Shown here: positions 1 to 9,497 of the stretch, piece after piece
How the letters are laid out: each line of letters begins with the position of its first letter
Position numbering within the stretch: position 1 is the first letter of the stretch
Source: Phycisphaera mikurensis NBRC 102666
GTDB taxonomy: Bacteria; Planctomycetota; Phycisphaerae; Phycisphaerales; SM1A02
Direction: 5' to 3'
DNA length: 49,022 nucleotides
Assembly: GCA_945890745.1 (NCBI GenBank)
Contig: CAMDCW010000003.1
Span: 1-49,022, forward strand
The notes under the pieces: model-generated
Database searches by the model: none
What the model was told of the DNA's origin: nothing
The model's input: the letters and a program-made list of their open reading frames with translations, nothing else
Translations under genes and position numbers: made by a program

Positions 1-647
1 GCCTTCGGTTCGCGTGGTACCGGGATCATTCGGTTGGCATCGCGCGGATCGCGGCGGTGCGTTCCAAACGGATCGGGCCTCCACATCATGGTGATGTGAC
101 CGTCGCCATCCATGTCGTCTGGACCATCTTCATCGGCGACACCATCGCCGTCACTGTCGACGGGCTTCTGTCCAGTGCGTGCGGAATGCGGAGTGTTTGC
201 GTTGGTGAACCACTCAGCGCGTCCGTCCGGATTCACCAATGGAATGAGGTAGAAAGTGCTGCGATCAACCAATTCGGTGATCTTGGGAATTGTGCCATAG
301 CCAGAGAGCAAGTACCACGCCGTATACAACACGGTCTCGCCAGCTTGGATCTCGTTGGCATGAATAGCGCCATCGATATACATGGCGGGCTTGGTGCCTT
401 CGTCGCCGGTCTGGCGATTGTTGATGACCATAGCCAAGAACGGTCGTCCCAGCGCAGTGGTGCCAATGCGCTCCACGCGGCACAGCGATGGATACGACTC
501 CGCCAACTTAAACATGTAGGACTGCAACGTCTCCACATCACTAAAGCGGTTGAATGGAATTTCAACTTTGGAAGCGATCTGCTGCTGGGCATGGGTAGCA
601 AAGCACAGGCCACATGCGAACACCGATGCAAGAAGGCGAATATTCAC
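1..647 (-). CDS. Zinc carboxypeptidase, peptidase M14 family (N-terminal part; gene runs off the left edge)
   Basis: Hand translation of the minus strand from GTG at 647-645 gives an open frame to position 1: VNIRLLASVFACGLCFATHAQQQIASKVEIPFNRFSDVETLQSYMFKLAESYPSLCRVERIGTTALGRPFLAMVINN...KPAMYIDGAIHANEIQAGE...FYLIPLVNPDGRAEWF... Signal peptide, HxxE zinc motif (HANE) and NPDG motif of M14. Start overlaps the upstream stop (GTGA). Absent from the supplied ORF track. Confidence 0.88.
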   Translation of the reverse strand, partial: MNIRLLASVFACGLCFATHAQQQIASKVEIPFNRFSDVETLQSYMFKLAESYPSLCRVERIGTTALGRPFLAMVINNRQTGDEGTKPAMYIDGAIHANEIQAGETVLYTAWYLLSGYGTIPKITELVDRSTFYLIPLVNPDGRAEWFTNANTPHSARTGQKPVDSDGDGVADEDGPDDMDGDGHITMMWRPDPFGTHRRDPRDANRMIPVPREPK

Positions 648-2497
648 TTGCTGCCCTCCGCTTCGATTTTCTCTCCGTCACGGAACGCCCAACGCTGTGC
701 TGACTTACCGTTGTAGAGCAGTTCCACCGCCACCTCTTCACCGGGTGGCACGTTCACAAGCCATGAATACACGCGGGCGCTACCAGCATCAATTCCGCGA
801 ATCACGTCGTTGCGGTTGCCGGCCTGAATCCGATCCATCGGTGCTGAAATACGGATGACATGCGCCGGTGTGACCAGATCGGCACGACCTCCGCGCATGA
901 CCGATGGCAATCGACCAGTGTTAGTGAGGCGCGTTTCAATCCGCCACAGCGAAGGTCCCACTGCCAGCACGGTTGGCTCGGCAATGGCAATCTTCGGACG
1001 AGCGTCCGCAATGGCTGCGATGAACTTTGCACACGCCTCGCCCAAAGCGGGCACTTGAGCAATCGGCGGGTTCTCGCGGAAACCGGGCACCCATCCGCCC
1101 ACCTCAACGTTGCGCAATTGCGGATGATCCATACGAGTCCACGGGACGAACCCTGCGCCGTTGCACACGCGGTCACTGTATTCAAGCCAGGCTGCTGCTT
1201 CCGCGTCGGCAGGCTTGGGGGCGTCTTTCTTGTCCGCCTTCTTGTCCGCCGCTTTGTCTGCATTCGGGGCGTCTGCGGGCTTGGGCGCTTCCGGCGCCGG
1301 AGCATCCGGACGACCCCACAATGTTGAAGCAAATGTTGGGACGCCACGTTGAGCGTTCATCCACGCCACAAAGCTTCCGCCGCTATCACGCGCATCAGCT
1401 CGCTTCTGGCCGCTCAGTTCGCGCCATGACTTTGCAAGTTCTGCAAACGTTGCAACATCGGCTTCGTCAAGCATCACCGGCACTCCGCCCGGCGTGCGTG
1501 CCTTGCCGTCTGGGACATTGATCACCGTGTCATGGCGACCCAATACAAACGCAGCAAAAAGCGTTGGGTGCGACATCACAAAGTCAGCAATCGCCTTACT
1601 TTCCGGTGCAATCAACGGGTACGAGCCAGCTTCATCTTCAAATTCTGGCCATCGATGCGGAAAGTTCCGCTCCGGATCAATACCACCCAGCCAGTCCTCA
1701 GCGATGCGTCCATCTCCGTCCGTGTCAATGCCTTCAGTCCAAACGGCGTACACCGGAATTTCGCCCAACTTTGCATCGGGGCCACGCAGTAACCGTAGTT
1801 CTGCAGCGTCGGCGACCAGCGTTGGCGCGGTCCACGGCGTGGAATTTGCGGATGCGCGGATCTGCGTGATCAATCCGTCGCCGTTCAGATCACGCGGGCG
1901 GTCTTCCTCTCGATTGCCATCGCGATCATTGTCATGCACGATGCCGTCGCCGGAATAGTCGCGGCGCGGGTCGGTGGAAAATCCCTCCGCAGCATCAGGA
2001 TTGCCACGGGGGATGACATACACCGTTACCGTGCGAAGCATGTCAGCGTGATCGCGTGCGATCGCCTCGGCGGCAATCAATGCAGCCTCAGTACCGGACC
2101 AGCGCGGACCGTCCATGCCAGCAAGCATCAGGATGGCAGGGCGATCACTCGCCGTGGATGGATTGGCAGACAGTGTCAGCACCGGAATAGGACGTCGACC
2201 GGCGCTGTTGCCGATGTTGGAAAGCACCATGCTCGTTGGATAGCGCGCGCACAGGCTGTCGATCGCGGCAGTGAGCGATGCGGTGTTTCGTCGCTCCGCG
2301 GGCGTGGTGGTGGCGGCAGTTGGGGTGAGCACTGCAGTCGTGGCAGGCACCGCAGTCGCGGCGGGCACCTCAGCCACCTGAGGCGCGGCAGGCACCGCAC
2401 TTGCGTTGGGCACCGCCGTAGCGTCGGGCGCCGTGGGTGGAGTCTGCGAAAGCGCAAGCGTGACAGTCAGGCATACATGAATCATGGTGGGTTCCAT
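644..2497 (-). CDS. M14-family carboxypeptidase-like secreted protein with degenerate HxxE motif
   Basis: M14-like fold cues: LSNIGNSAGRRPIPVLTLS, IPRGNPDAAEGF, WLEYSDRVCNGAGFVPWTRMDHPQLRNVEVGGWVP; expected HGxE position reads GMDGPRWSGTEAAL. Signal peptide MIHVCLTVTLALS; AVPAAT-like and Lys/Ala/Asp low-complexity segments. Start could be 2497 or 2485. Confidence 0.75.
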   Translation of the reverse strand: MEPTMIHVCLTVTLALSQTPPTAPDATAVPNASAVPAAPQVAEVPAATAVPATTAVLTPTAATTTPAERRNTASLTAAIDSLCARYPTSMVLSNIGNSAGRRPIPVLTLSANPSTASDRPAILMLAGMDGPRWSGTEAALIAAEAIARDHADMLRTVTVYVIPRGNPDAAEGFSTDPRRDYSGDGIVHDNDRDGNREEDRPRDLNGDGLITQIRASANSTPWTAPTLVADAAELRLLRGPDAKLGEIPVYAVWTEGIDTDGDGRIAEDWLGGIDPERNFPHRWPEFEDEAGSYPLIAPESKAIADFVMSHPTLFAAFVLGRHDTVINVPDGKARTPGGVPVMLDEADVATFAELAKSWRELSGQKRADARDSGGSFVAWMNAQRGVPTFASTLWGRPDAPAPEAPKPADAPNADKAADKKADKKDAPKPADAEAAAWLEYSDRVCNGAGFVPWTRMDHPQLRNVEVGGWVPGFRENPPIAQVPALGEACAKFIAAIADARPKIAIAEPTVLAVGPSLWRIETRLTNTGRLPSVMRGGRADLVTPAHVIRISAPMDRIQAGNRNDVIRGIDAGSARVYSWLVNVPPGEEVAVELLYNGKSAQRWAFRDGEKIEAEGSK

Positions 2498-2563
2498 CAA
2501 CGGGGTGCAGTCAGGCAGATCGCGTGGCGCAAGACGTTGCACGCATCGTTCATCAGGTTCGGA

Positions 2564-3442
2564 TTACAGCTCTGGTTTTGCGCCTTCAACCATCCGGGCG
2601 CCATCAAGGATATAGAGGCCAACCAGCCAATTCTCAACAAGGTATGGGTCCACGCGGAACGTCCCGCGCACGCCACCAAAGTTAAACGCGGCATGCCGAC
2701 CACCGCGCTTGGCTGGCTCAAGCAACTTCACTTCAATAGCGTCGTAGGGCGTGGGCGGAACACCAATGCAGCATCCATCCCACTGATTCAGCATGACGAT
2801 GAGTTCCTTCGTTTCACTCACCATCAGTGGGAACGCCTGATATCCATCAATCTCCAGCACCTTGCCGTGCAGGAGCGCAATCCGTTGCGGGATTTCACGC
2901 TCCTGGAGACGCGGCATGTAACTCTCTGATGCGCTGGCGAGGCACTCCCAGCTCACGCGATATGGTGACTCTGGAGTACCGAGTCCACGAATCTCATACT
3001 TGCCGTCTGCATAGAGCAACATCTCCCCAGTCTTGGCATCCTTCTTGGGGACGATGTTCCCCGGAACAACCTTGGCATCGTGAATCGTCTGGTCCAGGCC
3101 CAAGTCAACGGCGTCTGCTGCACGAACGATCGGTGGTTTTTCTGCGCCGGCAGTCGTTTCAGTCGCCGCGCCGGCGGTCGCGCCAGCAGCTGCGCCGGCA
3201 ATCGCGCCGGTTGTTGTCGCCGATGTTGCAGGGTTTGCAGCGCCCGTTGACGAACTCACCGTCGCTGCAGTTGCCGCACCAGTTGCCGCACTCGGCGCGC
3301 TTGGTGCTTCGGTATTCATGGCCACCGCTGCTGCGCTACCCGCAGGCTGCGCGGGCGACGAATCGTTGCCGGTCAGCGCCAGTACCACTGCGAATCCCGC
3401 GAGGCCAGCGCCTACAATCCAAATGATTCTGGTTCCGTTCAT
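2564..3442 (-). CDS. DUF3299 domain-containing protein (N-terminal TM, Ala/Thr-rich linker)
   Basis: C-terminal half LLHGKVLEIDGYQAFPLMVSETKELIVMLNQWDGCCIGVPPTPYDAIEVKL resembles DUF3299; start chosen at MNGTRIIWIVG with GAGG-type RBS, 10 bp after the permease stop. Confidence 0.7.
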   Translation of the reverse strand: MNGTRIIWIVGAGLAGFAVVLALTGNDSSPAQPAGSAAAVAMNTEAPSAPSAATGAATAATVSSSTGAANPATSATTTGAIAGAAAGATAGAATETTAGAEKPPIVRAADAVDLGLDQTIHDAKVVPGNIVPKKDAKTGEMLLYADGKYEIRGLGTPESPYRVSWECLASASESYMPRLQEREIPQRIALLHGKVLEIDGYQAFPLMVSETKELIVMLNQWDGCCIGVPPTPYDAIEVKLLEPAKRGGRHAAFNFGGVRGTFRVDPYLVENWLVGLYILDGARMVEGAKPEL

Positions 3443-3452
3443 TGCCACTTCC

Positions 3453-4757
3453 TCATGCTGCAGGTCGAAGGTTGTCTGCCACGGGAACTTGGTACGCACG
3501 CCACGCAGGCAGAATTCCGGCAATGCCACCGAGCGCCACCGCGCCACCAAGGACGATCACCGTACTTCGTGGATCAAGTGTCGGATCAATGACGAGCCCG
3601 ATGGACGCCTTCAGCCACGCGCTCGCGGCGATTCCACCAAGCAGTGCCAGCACGATCCCTGAAAGCGCTCCGGCCATGGTGATGACCAAACTTTCCGTCA
3701 ACACCAGCCCAAACACGCGCCCTTGGCTCGCCCCCAACACTCGCAAGACGGCGATCTGCCGTGTTCGCGCCGCCATGGAGTTGTACAGGGCAAGCATGGT
3801 GCTCAATGAGCTTGAAATCAATACCACCACTGCCATTCCAATGAATATGCCGTCCACATTGGACACAATTTCAAACAGCTTCTGGATCTGTTGCGCCGGT
3901 TGCGCCACCACGATCGCCGTATCGCGTCGCAGCGTGTCAAACTGCTGCTGCATCGCGGCGCTGGCATCGCTACCGGGGCGGGTTGGCAGTCGCAGCAGAA
4001 TGCCGGTCACTTTGCGATCGTCATCTTCCAGGTCTGCTGCAGTCGTGATGCCGGAAATGCCCGCTCGCTCGCGACGATCGAAGGCGTGCAGAATCCAACT
4101 TGATTCAAGGTCAATGAAGAGCGCGCGGTCATGGGCACTCCCGGTCGGCTCAAGTACGCCGACAACTTTGAATGGATATTCGGTGTGCACATGACCAGCA
4201 TGCTCATCCGGCTCGCTGCCCTCGCGGCTCGCCCCTGAGCCGTGGGTAAGAAACACCTCTTGACCAAGGCGAAGTCCCGAGGCTTTGGCCGCCGCTGATC
4301 CCAGCACAATCTCAAACGGCCGCTCAAAGAACTTTCCACTTGCCAGTTTCCATGGCTCGCCCGCCACGGGCTCGAACTTGGAAAAGAAGTCAGTCGATGT
4401 TGCCATCGTTGGAGAGCCGCGGTAGCTGTCGCCTTGTTGGGTTGGAATCGCCCACTGATACGGGAACGCACCACGAATCGATTGATACTTGCTCCAAGCG
4501 ATTGGATTGGATGGGGCGTTGGCATAAAAAATGCCGTTGAGTACAGCCACTAGCGGGCTTGGGTCAGCGCTCACTAGCAAGTGAATATTCCCCGAACCCC
4601 GGTCGAATGCTCCACGCGCCGCCGTTCGCATACCAAACAGCACCAAGAGGAGCGCAACGCTGGTCGCCACCATGCCGATGGTGATCCATGTCGATAGCGG
4701 GCGCGCTCGCAAGCTGCGCATGACGATTTGCCAGTCGGTCAAGGTCTTTGCACTCAT
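3453..4757 (-). CDS. ABC transporter permease, FtsX/MacB-like
   Basis: N-terminal TM, large extracytoplasmic domain, C-terminal FtsX core (MALYNSMAARTRQIAVLRVLGASQGRVFGLVLTESLVITMAGALSGIVLALLGG). Confidence 0.88.
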   Translation of the reverse strand: MSAKTLTDWQIVMRSLRARPLSTWITIGMVATSVALLLVLFGMRTAARGAFDRGSGNIHLLVSADPSPLVAVLNGIFYANAPSNPIAWSKYQSIRGAFPYQWAIPTQQGDSYRGSPTMATSTDFFSKFEPVAGEPWKLASGKFFERPFEIVLGSAAAKASGLRLGQEVFLTHGSGASREGSEPDEHAGHVHTEYPFKVVGVLEPTGSAHDRALFIDLESSWILHAFDRRERAGISGITTAADLEDDDRKVTGILLRLPTRPGSDASAAMQQQFDTLRRDTAIVVAQPAQQIQKLFEIVSNVDGIFIGMAVVVLISSSLSTMLALYNSMAARTRQIAVLRVLGASQGRVFGLVLTESLVITMAGALSGIVLALLGGIAASAWLKASIGLVIDPTLDPRSTVIVLGGAVALGGIAGILPAWRAYQVPVADNLRPAA

Positions 4758-5425
4758 CGCGCGGCTCCTGCAATCATTGCATCAATCGATTCAATCCGCG
4801 CAAAGCGCGCTCGCATTGACGGGTCGTGGCTGGTGCACAGGAGCGCGGCACCTTCGGCGCGGCATGCTGATTGGATCAGGTCCATGGCGGTCTCCGTGTT
4901 CTCTGGGTCAAGGCTGGCCGTTGGCTCATCAGCAAGCACGAGAGCGGGGCGTGCCGCCAGCGCTCGCGCCACGGCCACGCGCTGTTGTTGGCCAACCGAA
5001 AGCCGGTCCACCTCAGCGTCCGCGTCGGCAATTCCGAGCGTGGAGAGCAGGGCGCGCGCGCGATGTTCGTGTTCGGCCACTGGCATCGAACTAAACATCA
5101 GCGCTGCAAAGACATTCTCAAGCGCCGTGAATCCGTGCAACAGGTTGAAGGTCTGGAAGATCATTCCAATGCTGCGTCCGCGCGCTTCGTCTCGCGCTGC
5201 GCCCCGCAGGGTGTCCATGCGAACGCCGGCCACTTCGACTGATCCACTTCCAGGTTCGCGCAACCCAGCAACCACCTGCAGCAGGGTGCTCTTGCCGCGT
5301 CCGGAGCCGCCGACAAGCAACACATGGTCGCCAGCTTCCACCTGCAAGTGCGGCACCGATAGTGCCCACGAGGCGTCTGGATACGAGAATCGGAGATCGC
5401 GGATGGTGAGTGCAGGTACGGGCAT
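4754..5425 (-). CDS. ABC transporter ATP-binding protein (LolD/MacB-like)
   Basis: Walker A GGSGRGKS, signature LSVGQQQRVAVARAL, Walker B LVLADEPTASLD; 4-bp overlap with the permease. Start at MPVPALTIRDLRF. Confidence 0.92.
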   Translation of the reverse strand: MPVPALTIRDLRFSYPDASWALSVPHLQVEAGDHVLLVGGSGRGKSTLLQVVAGLREPGSGSVEVAGVRMDTLRGAARDEARGRSIGMIFQTFNLLHGFTALENVFAALMFSSMPVAEHEHRARALLSTLGIADADAEVDRLSVGQQQRVAVARALAARPALVLADEPTASLDPENTETAMDLIQSACRAEGAALLCTSHDPSMRARFARIESIDAMIAGAAR

Positions 5426-5502
5426 CAGGGACGGAAGTCTACGCCCGATACCGTTGCTTACGGCACTCGCAGCGGTGCTTCGCTGCGCAATTTCACCCAC
5501 TA

Positions 5503-7608
5503 TCACGCCACATCGGCAAGGCCCAGCGCGCCGCCATAGGAATGCATGAGTTTGCGGCGTAGCAAGCGATGTTCAGGCGCGCTGAGATCCCCGTCCCGTT
5601 CGATCCAGTCCTTGGCGTCACGGCGCGCAAGGCGCAGCAATTCCATGTCGTGCATCAGGTCGGCCACTTTGAACGGCGGAAGCCCGCTTTGGCGGCTGCC
5701 AAACAGTTCCCCGGGTCCACGAATCGCCAAGTCAAGTTCGGCGATTTCGAATCCGTCATCCGTGCTGCCAATGGCATCAAGGCGTTTGCGCGCATCGTCT
5801 GTCATCGGCTCGCCGATGAACACGCACAGACTTTTGCGCAGGCCGCGCCCAACTCGGCCGCGCAGTTGGTGAAGTTGTGCTAGCCCAAATCGATCGGCAT
5901 GTTCCACCACCATGAGCGATGCATTGGCAACATCAACGCCCACCTCAATGACTACCGTTGCTACAAGTACATCCAGTTCGCCGCGCCGAAACGCGTCCAT
6001 GGTTCTTTCGCGATCATCGCGCGCCAATTGACCGTGCACAACGCCCACGCGCAATCCTGCAAAAACACCCGCCGACAGTGCGCGCGCGGTTCCTTCAGCA
6101 TCCTTGAGACCCATGGCACTCTCTTCAACCGCGGGCACCACCACGTAGCACTGCTCGCCTCCATCAATGCGCGAGCGCAGGTACGTGTACACCTCGGTTT
6201 CCTTGTCGCGACCAACCACCCGGGTAGTGACTGGTTGCCGACCGGCTGGCCGCGTTCGTATCACTGAGACATCAAGATCGCCAAATACTGTGAGCGAAAG
6301 CGTGCGCGGAATCGGCGTGGCAGTCATCACTAAAATGTGTGGGACCTCGCCGGTTTCGCGGGCAACCTTGGCGCGCATGGCCGCGCGTTGTTCAACACCG
6401 AACCGATGCTGCTCATCGATAACCGCGAGTGAAAGGTTCCGAAACACCGCGCCTTCCAAGAGCAGCGCATGCGTGCCAACCGCAATCTGGCTTTCACCCG
6501 TTGCGATCCGCTCCAGCGCCGCGCGCCGCGCCGCAGCACCCAAACTGCCCGTCAACAACTCCACGCGCACATCACTTCCAGCAAGAAATCGTCCGATCGA
6601 CGCACCGTGTTGTTCAGCAAGCAACTCCGTTGGCGCCACGATCGCCGCCTGGCCGCCAGCAGCCACCGCCGCCAACATTCCATACAGCGCCACCGCGGTC
6701 TTGCCACTACCCACGTCTCCCTGCAACAACCGATTCATGGGAACCACGGCGGCAATGTCACCAGCAATCTCCGCACACGCACGATCTTGTTCCGACGTAA
6801 ACACAAACGGAAACCGCGACCGGATCCGCGCGTCGACCGCCGCCGTCACCGGAACTGAAGCTGCTTTCGCCCCCTCCCGCATCTGGCGCTTCTTCATCAT
6901 GACGCCCAGTTGCAGGAGGAGCAATTCTTCAAACGCCAGCCGGCGCCGTGCCTCCCGTTGTTCGTCCATATCTTGCGGCGCGTGCATGCGGCGATAGCAC
7001 TCCGAGAGCGGCGGCAGCGCTCGCGAGGCGCGGTACTCGGCTGGCAGCGGGTCCTCAACGTGCGTCAGCAGTCCGGCCAGCGCAGGCACCATGGCTCGCT
7101 CAATCTGCGCGCTACTGATCTCTTCGCTGGCGGGGTAAATCGGTCGCAATCGCTCCGAACGTGGCGCAGCTTCCACGGCGCCTTCAGGCTCCCAGCGCGG
7201 ATTGGTCAGTTCCAAGTACTTGCCACGCAGTTTCGCTTGGCCTTGAATGACTCCCTTGGCTCCCGGATGCAGTTTCTGCCGCATCCACGGCGCGTGGAAC
7301 CAGACCGCGCGCACGGTGCCCGTGTCGTCTTCAAAGGTTGCCTCCGAGCGGGGCTTCGGCCGCGGCGTGTGCCGAACCGAGGCAACCTCTACGCGCAATG
7401 CCGCAATGGGGGTTTCGCCGCGTTCGCACAGTTCGATCAGGTCCGCGACGGTTCGCTCGCCGCGGTCGTGTTCGTAGCGCATCGGGAAGTGCCGGAGCAG
7501 GTCGCCCGCGGTGGCCAAGCCAAGGTGTCGAAACGAACGACCCACCTGCGGTCCCACGCCGGGGAACGCCTCGATAGGAGTAGATGGCCGAAGTTCGGTG
7601 TTCTTCAT
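5503..7608 (-). CDS. recG: ATP-dependent DNA helicase RecG
   Basis: Wedge/OB domain and helicase motifs: LLQGDVGSGKTAVALYGMLAAVAAGGQAAIVAPTELLAEQH, VIDEQHRFGVEQR, MTATPIPRTL, QLRGRVGRG. Start moved in from the ORF start to MKNTELRPSTPIEAFPGVGP. Confidence 0.95.
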   Translation of the reverse strand: MKNTELRPSTPIEAFPGVGPQVGRSFRHLGLATAGDLLRHFPMRYEHDRGERTVADLIELCERGETPIAALRVEVASVRHTPRPKPRSEATFEDDTGTVRAVWFHAPWMRQKLHPGAKGVIQGQAKLRGKYLELTNPRWEPEGAVEAAPRSERLRPIYPASEEISSAQIERAMVPALAGLLTHVEDPLPAEYRASRALPPLSECYRRMHAPQDMDEQREARRRLAFEELLLLQLGVMMKKRQMREGAKAASVPVTAAVDARIRSRFPFVFTSEQDRACAEIAGDIAAVVPMNRLLQGDVGSGKTAVALYGMLAAVAAGGQAAIVAPTELLAEQHGASIGRFLAGSDVRVELLTGSLGAAARRAALERIATGESQIAVGTHALLLEGAVFRNLSLAVIDEQHRFGVEQRAAMRAKVARETGEVPHILVMTATPIPRTLSLTVFGDLDVSVIRTRPAGRQPVTTRVVGRDKETEVYTYLRSRIDGGEQCYVVVPAVEESAMGLKDAEGTARALSAGVFAGLRVGVVHGQLARDDRERTMDAFRRGELDVLVATVVIEVGVDVANASLMVVEHADRFGLAQLHQLRGRVGRGLRKSLCVFIGEPMTDDARKRLDAIGSTDDGFEIAELDLAIRGPGELFGSRQSGLPPFKVADLMHDMELLRLARRDAKDWIERDGDLSAPEHRLLRRKLMHSYGGALGLADVA

Positions 7609-7640
7609 GCGCTGCCTTGAGCGACCGTATCGTATCGGTC

Positions 7641-9128
7641 GTGTCGAGAGTGCCCTTTGATCCCCAACGAGCGCGCGGTGGATTGTTTGATCCACCCAAA
7701 GTTGCCGCACCGAATGCCGGAGCCGCCCCGGCCGCGGCCACTTCGGGCGCTTCGTCCGCCGCCGCGCCGCCACCCATCACGGTCACCGAAGCGAGCAGTG
7801 TCATTCGACGCGCCGTTGAATCGGCGGGCCGCCAGCGCATTGTGGGTGAGGTTTCTAATTTCACGCATCGCGAACATTGGTACTTCACGCTCAAGGACGA
7901 CAAGAGCCAACTTGAATGCGTGATGTGGGCCAGTGCCAATGCGCGCAGCGCCATCACGCCAGCAAACGGCATGCAGGTGATTCTCACTGGTGACCCAACG
8001 CACTGGGGTCCACGCGGCCGCACGCAGTTGGTAGTCACGCGGGTCGAGCGTGTAGGTGAAGGCTCGCTGCAACAGCGTTATGAAGAGCTGTGCCGAACGC
8101 TGCGCGAACAGGGCTACTTTGACGAAGCGCGCAAGTGTCCGCTCCCGGATTACCCGCGCGCAATCGCTGTCATCACCAGCGCCACCGGCGCTGCGCTCCA
8201 GGATGTCCTGCGCACCGCCCGCCTGCGTGCGCCATTTGTGCGCATTCTGGTGGTTGATGTTCCAGTGCAGGGCGATGCCGCTGCGCCCGCGATCGCCCGC
8301 GCCATTGACGCCGTCGATCGGCGTGCCGATGAGCTGGGAATTGATGCAATGATCGTCACCCGCGGTGGCGGAAGTTTGGAAGACTTGTGGGCATTTAACG
8401 AGCGAATCGTGGCGGATGCGGTGTTCCGCGCCACCACTCCGGTGGTCGCCGCCATCGGTCACGAATCGGACACCACCATCATTGAATTGGTGGCGGACCA
8501 GCGCGCCTCTACGCCGACGGCCGCGGTCATGGCACTGCTTCCAGATAGTGAAGGAATGACGCAGCAGACCGATCATCTGCACGACCGCCTGCAATTCTTG
8601 ATGCGCCGCCGGATTCATGAGTTGCGCCGAACCGTGGAGTCGCACGCCCGACACACCATGTTCCGATCGCCCACTGCGGTGATTGATCTGCATCGCGCTG
8701 CGCTGTTACGCAGTGTGGCGCGCCTGGCGCTGGCTGCCCGCGCTCGGATCAACAGTACGCGGCACCGCCTGTCCGACGCTCGCACTCGTTTCGAGCGCCA
8801 CCGTCCCGCCGCTCGGCACGCCGCGGCCCGCGAGCGACTCTTTGGCCTGGAGGCACGGCTGCACAGCGCCGCACGTAGAACCATCGGCGACTTACGTTCG
8901 CAACTCGCGGGTGCCGATCGCCAATTGCGCCTGCTGGGACCGGGCGAAACGCTCGCGCGCGGTTGGTCGCTCACGTTTGCCGCCGATGGCACGCTCATTC
9001 GCAGTGCCGCCGATGCGCGGCCGGGTCAGGAAATCGAATCTCGTCTGGCCGACGGCACGGTGCGATCGCGGGTGATTTCTCCTGGTGTTTCCGCGGCTCC
9101 AAGCCTCTTTGATCCACCTGCCGGGTAA
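7641..9128 (+). CDS. xseA: Exodeoxyribonuclease VII large subunit
   Basis: OB-fold N-terminus (GEVSNFTHREHWYFTLKDDKSQLECVMW) and ITSATGAALQDVL...VTRGGGSLEDLWAFNE...AAIGHESDTTI. Exact start uncertain (7584 ATG, 7641 GTG or 7650 GTG). Confidence 0.94.
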   Translation: MSRVPFDPQRARGGLFDPPKVAAPNAGAAPAAATSGASSAAAPPPITVTEASSVIRRAVESAGRQRIVGEVSNFTHREHWYFTLKDDKSQLECVMWASANARSAITPANGMQVILTGDPTHWGPRGRTQLVVTRVERVGEGSLQQRYEELCRTLREQGYFDEARKCPLPDYPRAIAVITSATGAALQDVLRTARLRAPFVRILVVDVPVQGDAAAPAIARAIDAVDRRADELGIDAMIVTRGGGSLEDLWAFNERIVADAVFRATTPVVAAIGHESDTTIIELVADQRASTPTAAVMALLPDSEGMTQQTDHLHDRLQFLMRRRIHELRRTVESHARHTMFRSPTAVIDLHRAALLRSVARLALAARARINSTRHRLSDARTRFERHRPAARHAAARERLFGLEARLHSAARRTIGDLRSQLAGADRQLRLLGPGETLARGWSLTFAADGTLIRSAADARPGQEIESRLADGTVRSRVISPGVSAAPSLFDPPAG

Positions 9129-9153
9129 TCTCTTTACTAATCAGCACACACGT

Positions 9154-9447
9154 ATGAGCAAGCAACCACGCAAATCCGTCAGTAAGCCGCCCGTCGACCC
9201 CGCGCTCGATGCCGAAGTGGCCGCCATGAGTTACGAAGAGGCGATCGAAGAACTCGAAGCCATCATTGACCGCATGGAGAAGGGCGAAACGGTCCTTGAG
9301 GACAGCCTGCGCGAATATGCGCGCGGCGACGCATTGGTCCGTCGTTGTCGGCAAGTGCTTGATAGCGCCGAGCAGCGCATCGAGGCTATTTCTGGCCAGC
9401 AACTTGATGCAGATGCCAAGCCCGCGCAAGCGGACGCGCCGTTCTGA
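9154..9447 (+). CDS. xseB: Exodeoxyribonuclease VII small subunit
   Basis: MSYEEAIEELEAIIDRMEKGETVLEDSLREYARGDALVRRCRQVLDSAEQRI; directly downstream of xseA. Confidence 0.93.
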   Translation: MSKQPRKSVSKPPVDPALDAEVAAMSYEEAIEELEAIIDRMEKGETVLEDSLREYARGDALVRRCRQVLDSAEQRIEAISGQQLDADAKPAQADAPF

Positions 9448-9497
9448 CCGATGATGTTTGGTCATTACGCGGCTGCGTCAACAGGGAATCAATCACC

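Noticed and set aside
57-716. 219-aa + strand ORF at the left edge, and minus ORFs 233-631 and 265-483
   Set aside because: The genuine frame here is the GTG-initiated minus-strand M14 gene (1-647).
2300-2430. Short imperfect tandem repeat (gcaccgcagtcgcggcggg-like)
   Set aside because: Encodes the AVPAAT-type low-complexity linker of a secreted protein; no sign of a CRISPR or regulatory repeat.
1934-2929. 331-aa + strand ORF with Gly/Arg/His-rich segments
   Set aside because: Antisense to the M14 and DUF3299 genes; the composition mirrors their Ala/Thr-rich linkers.
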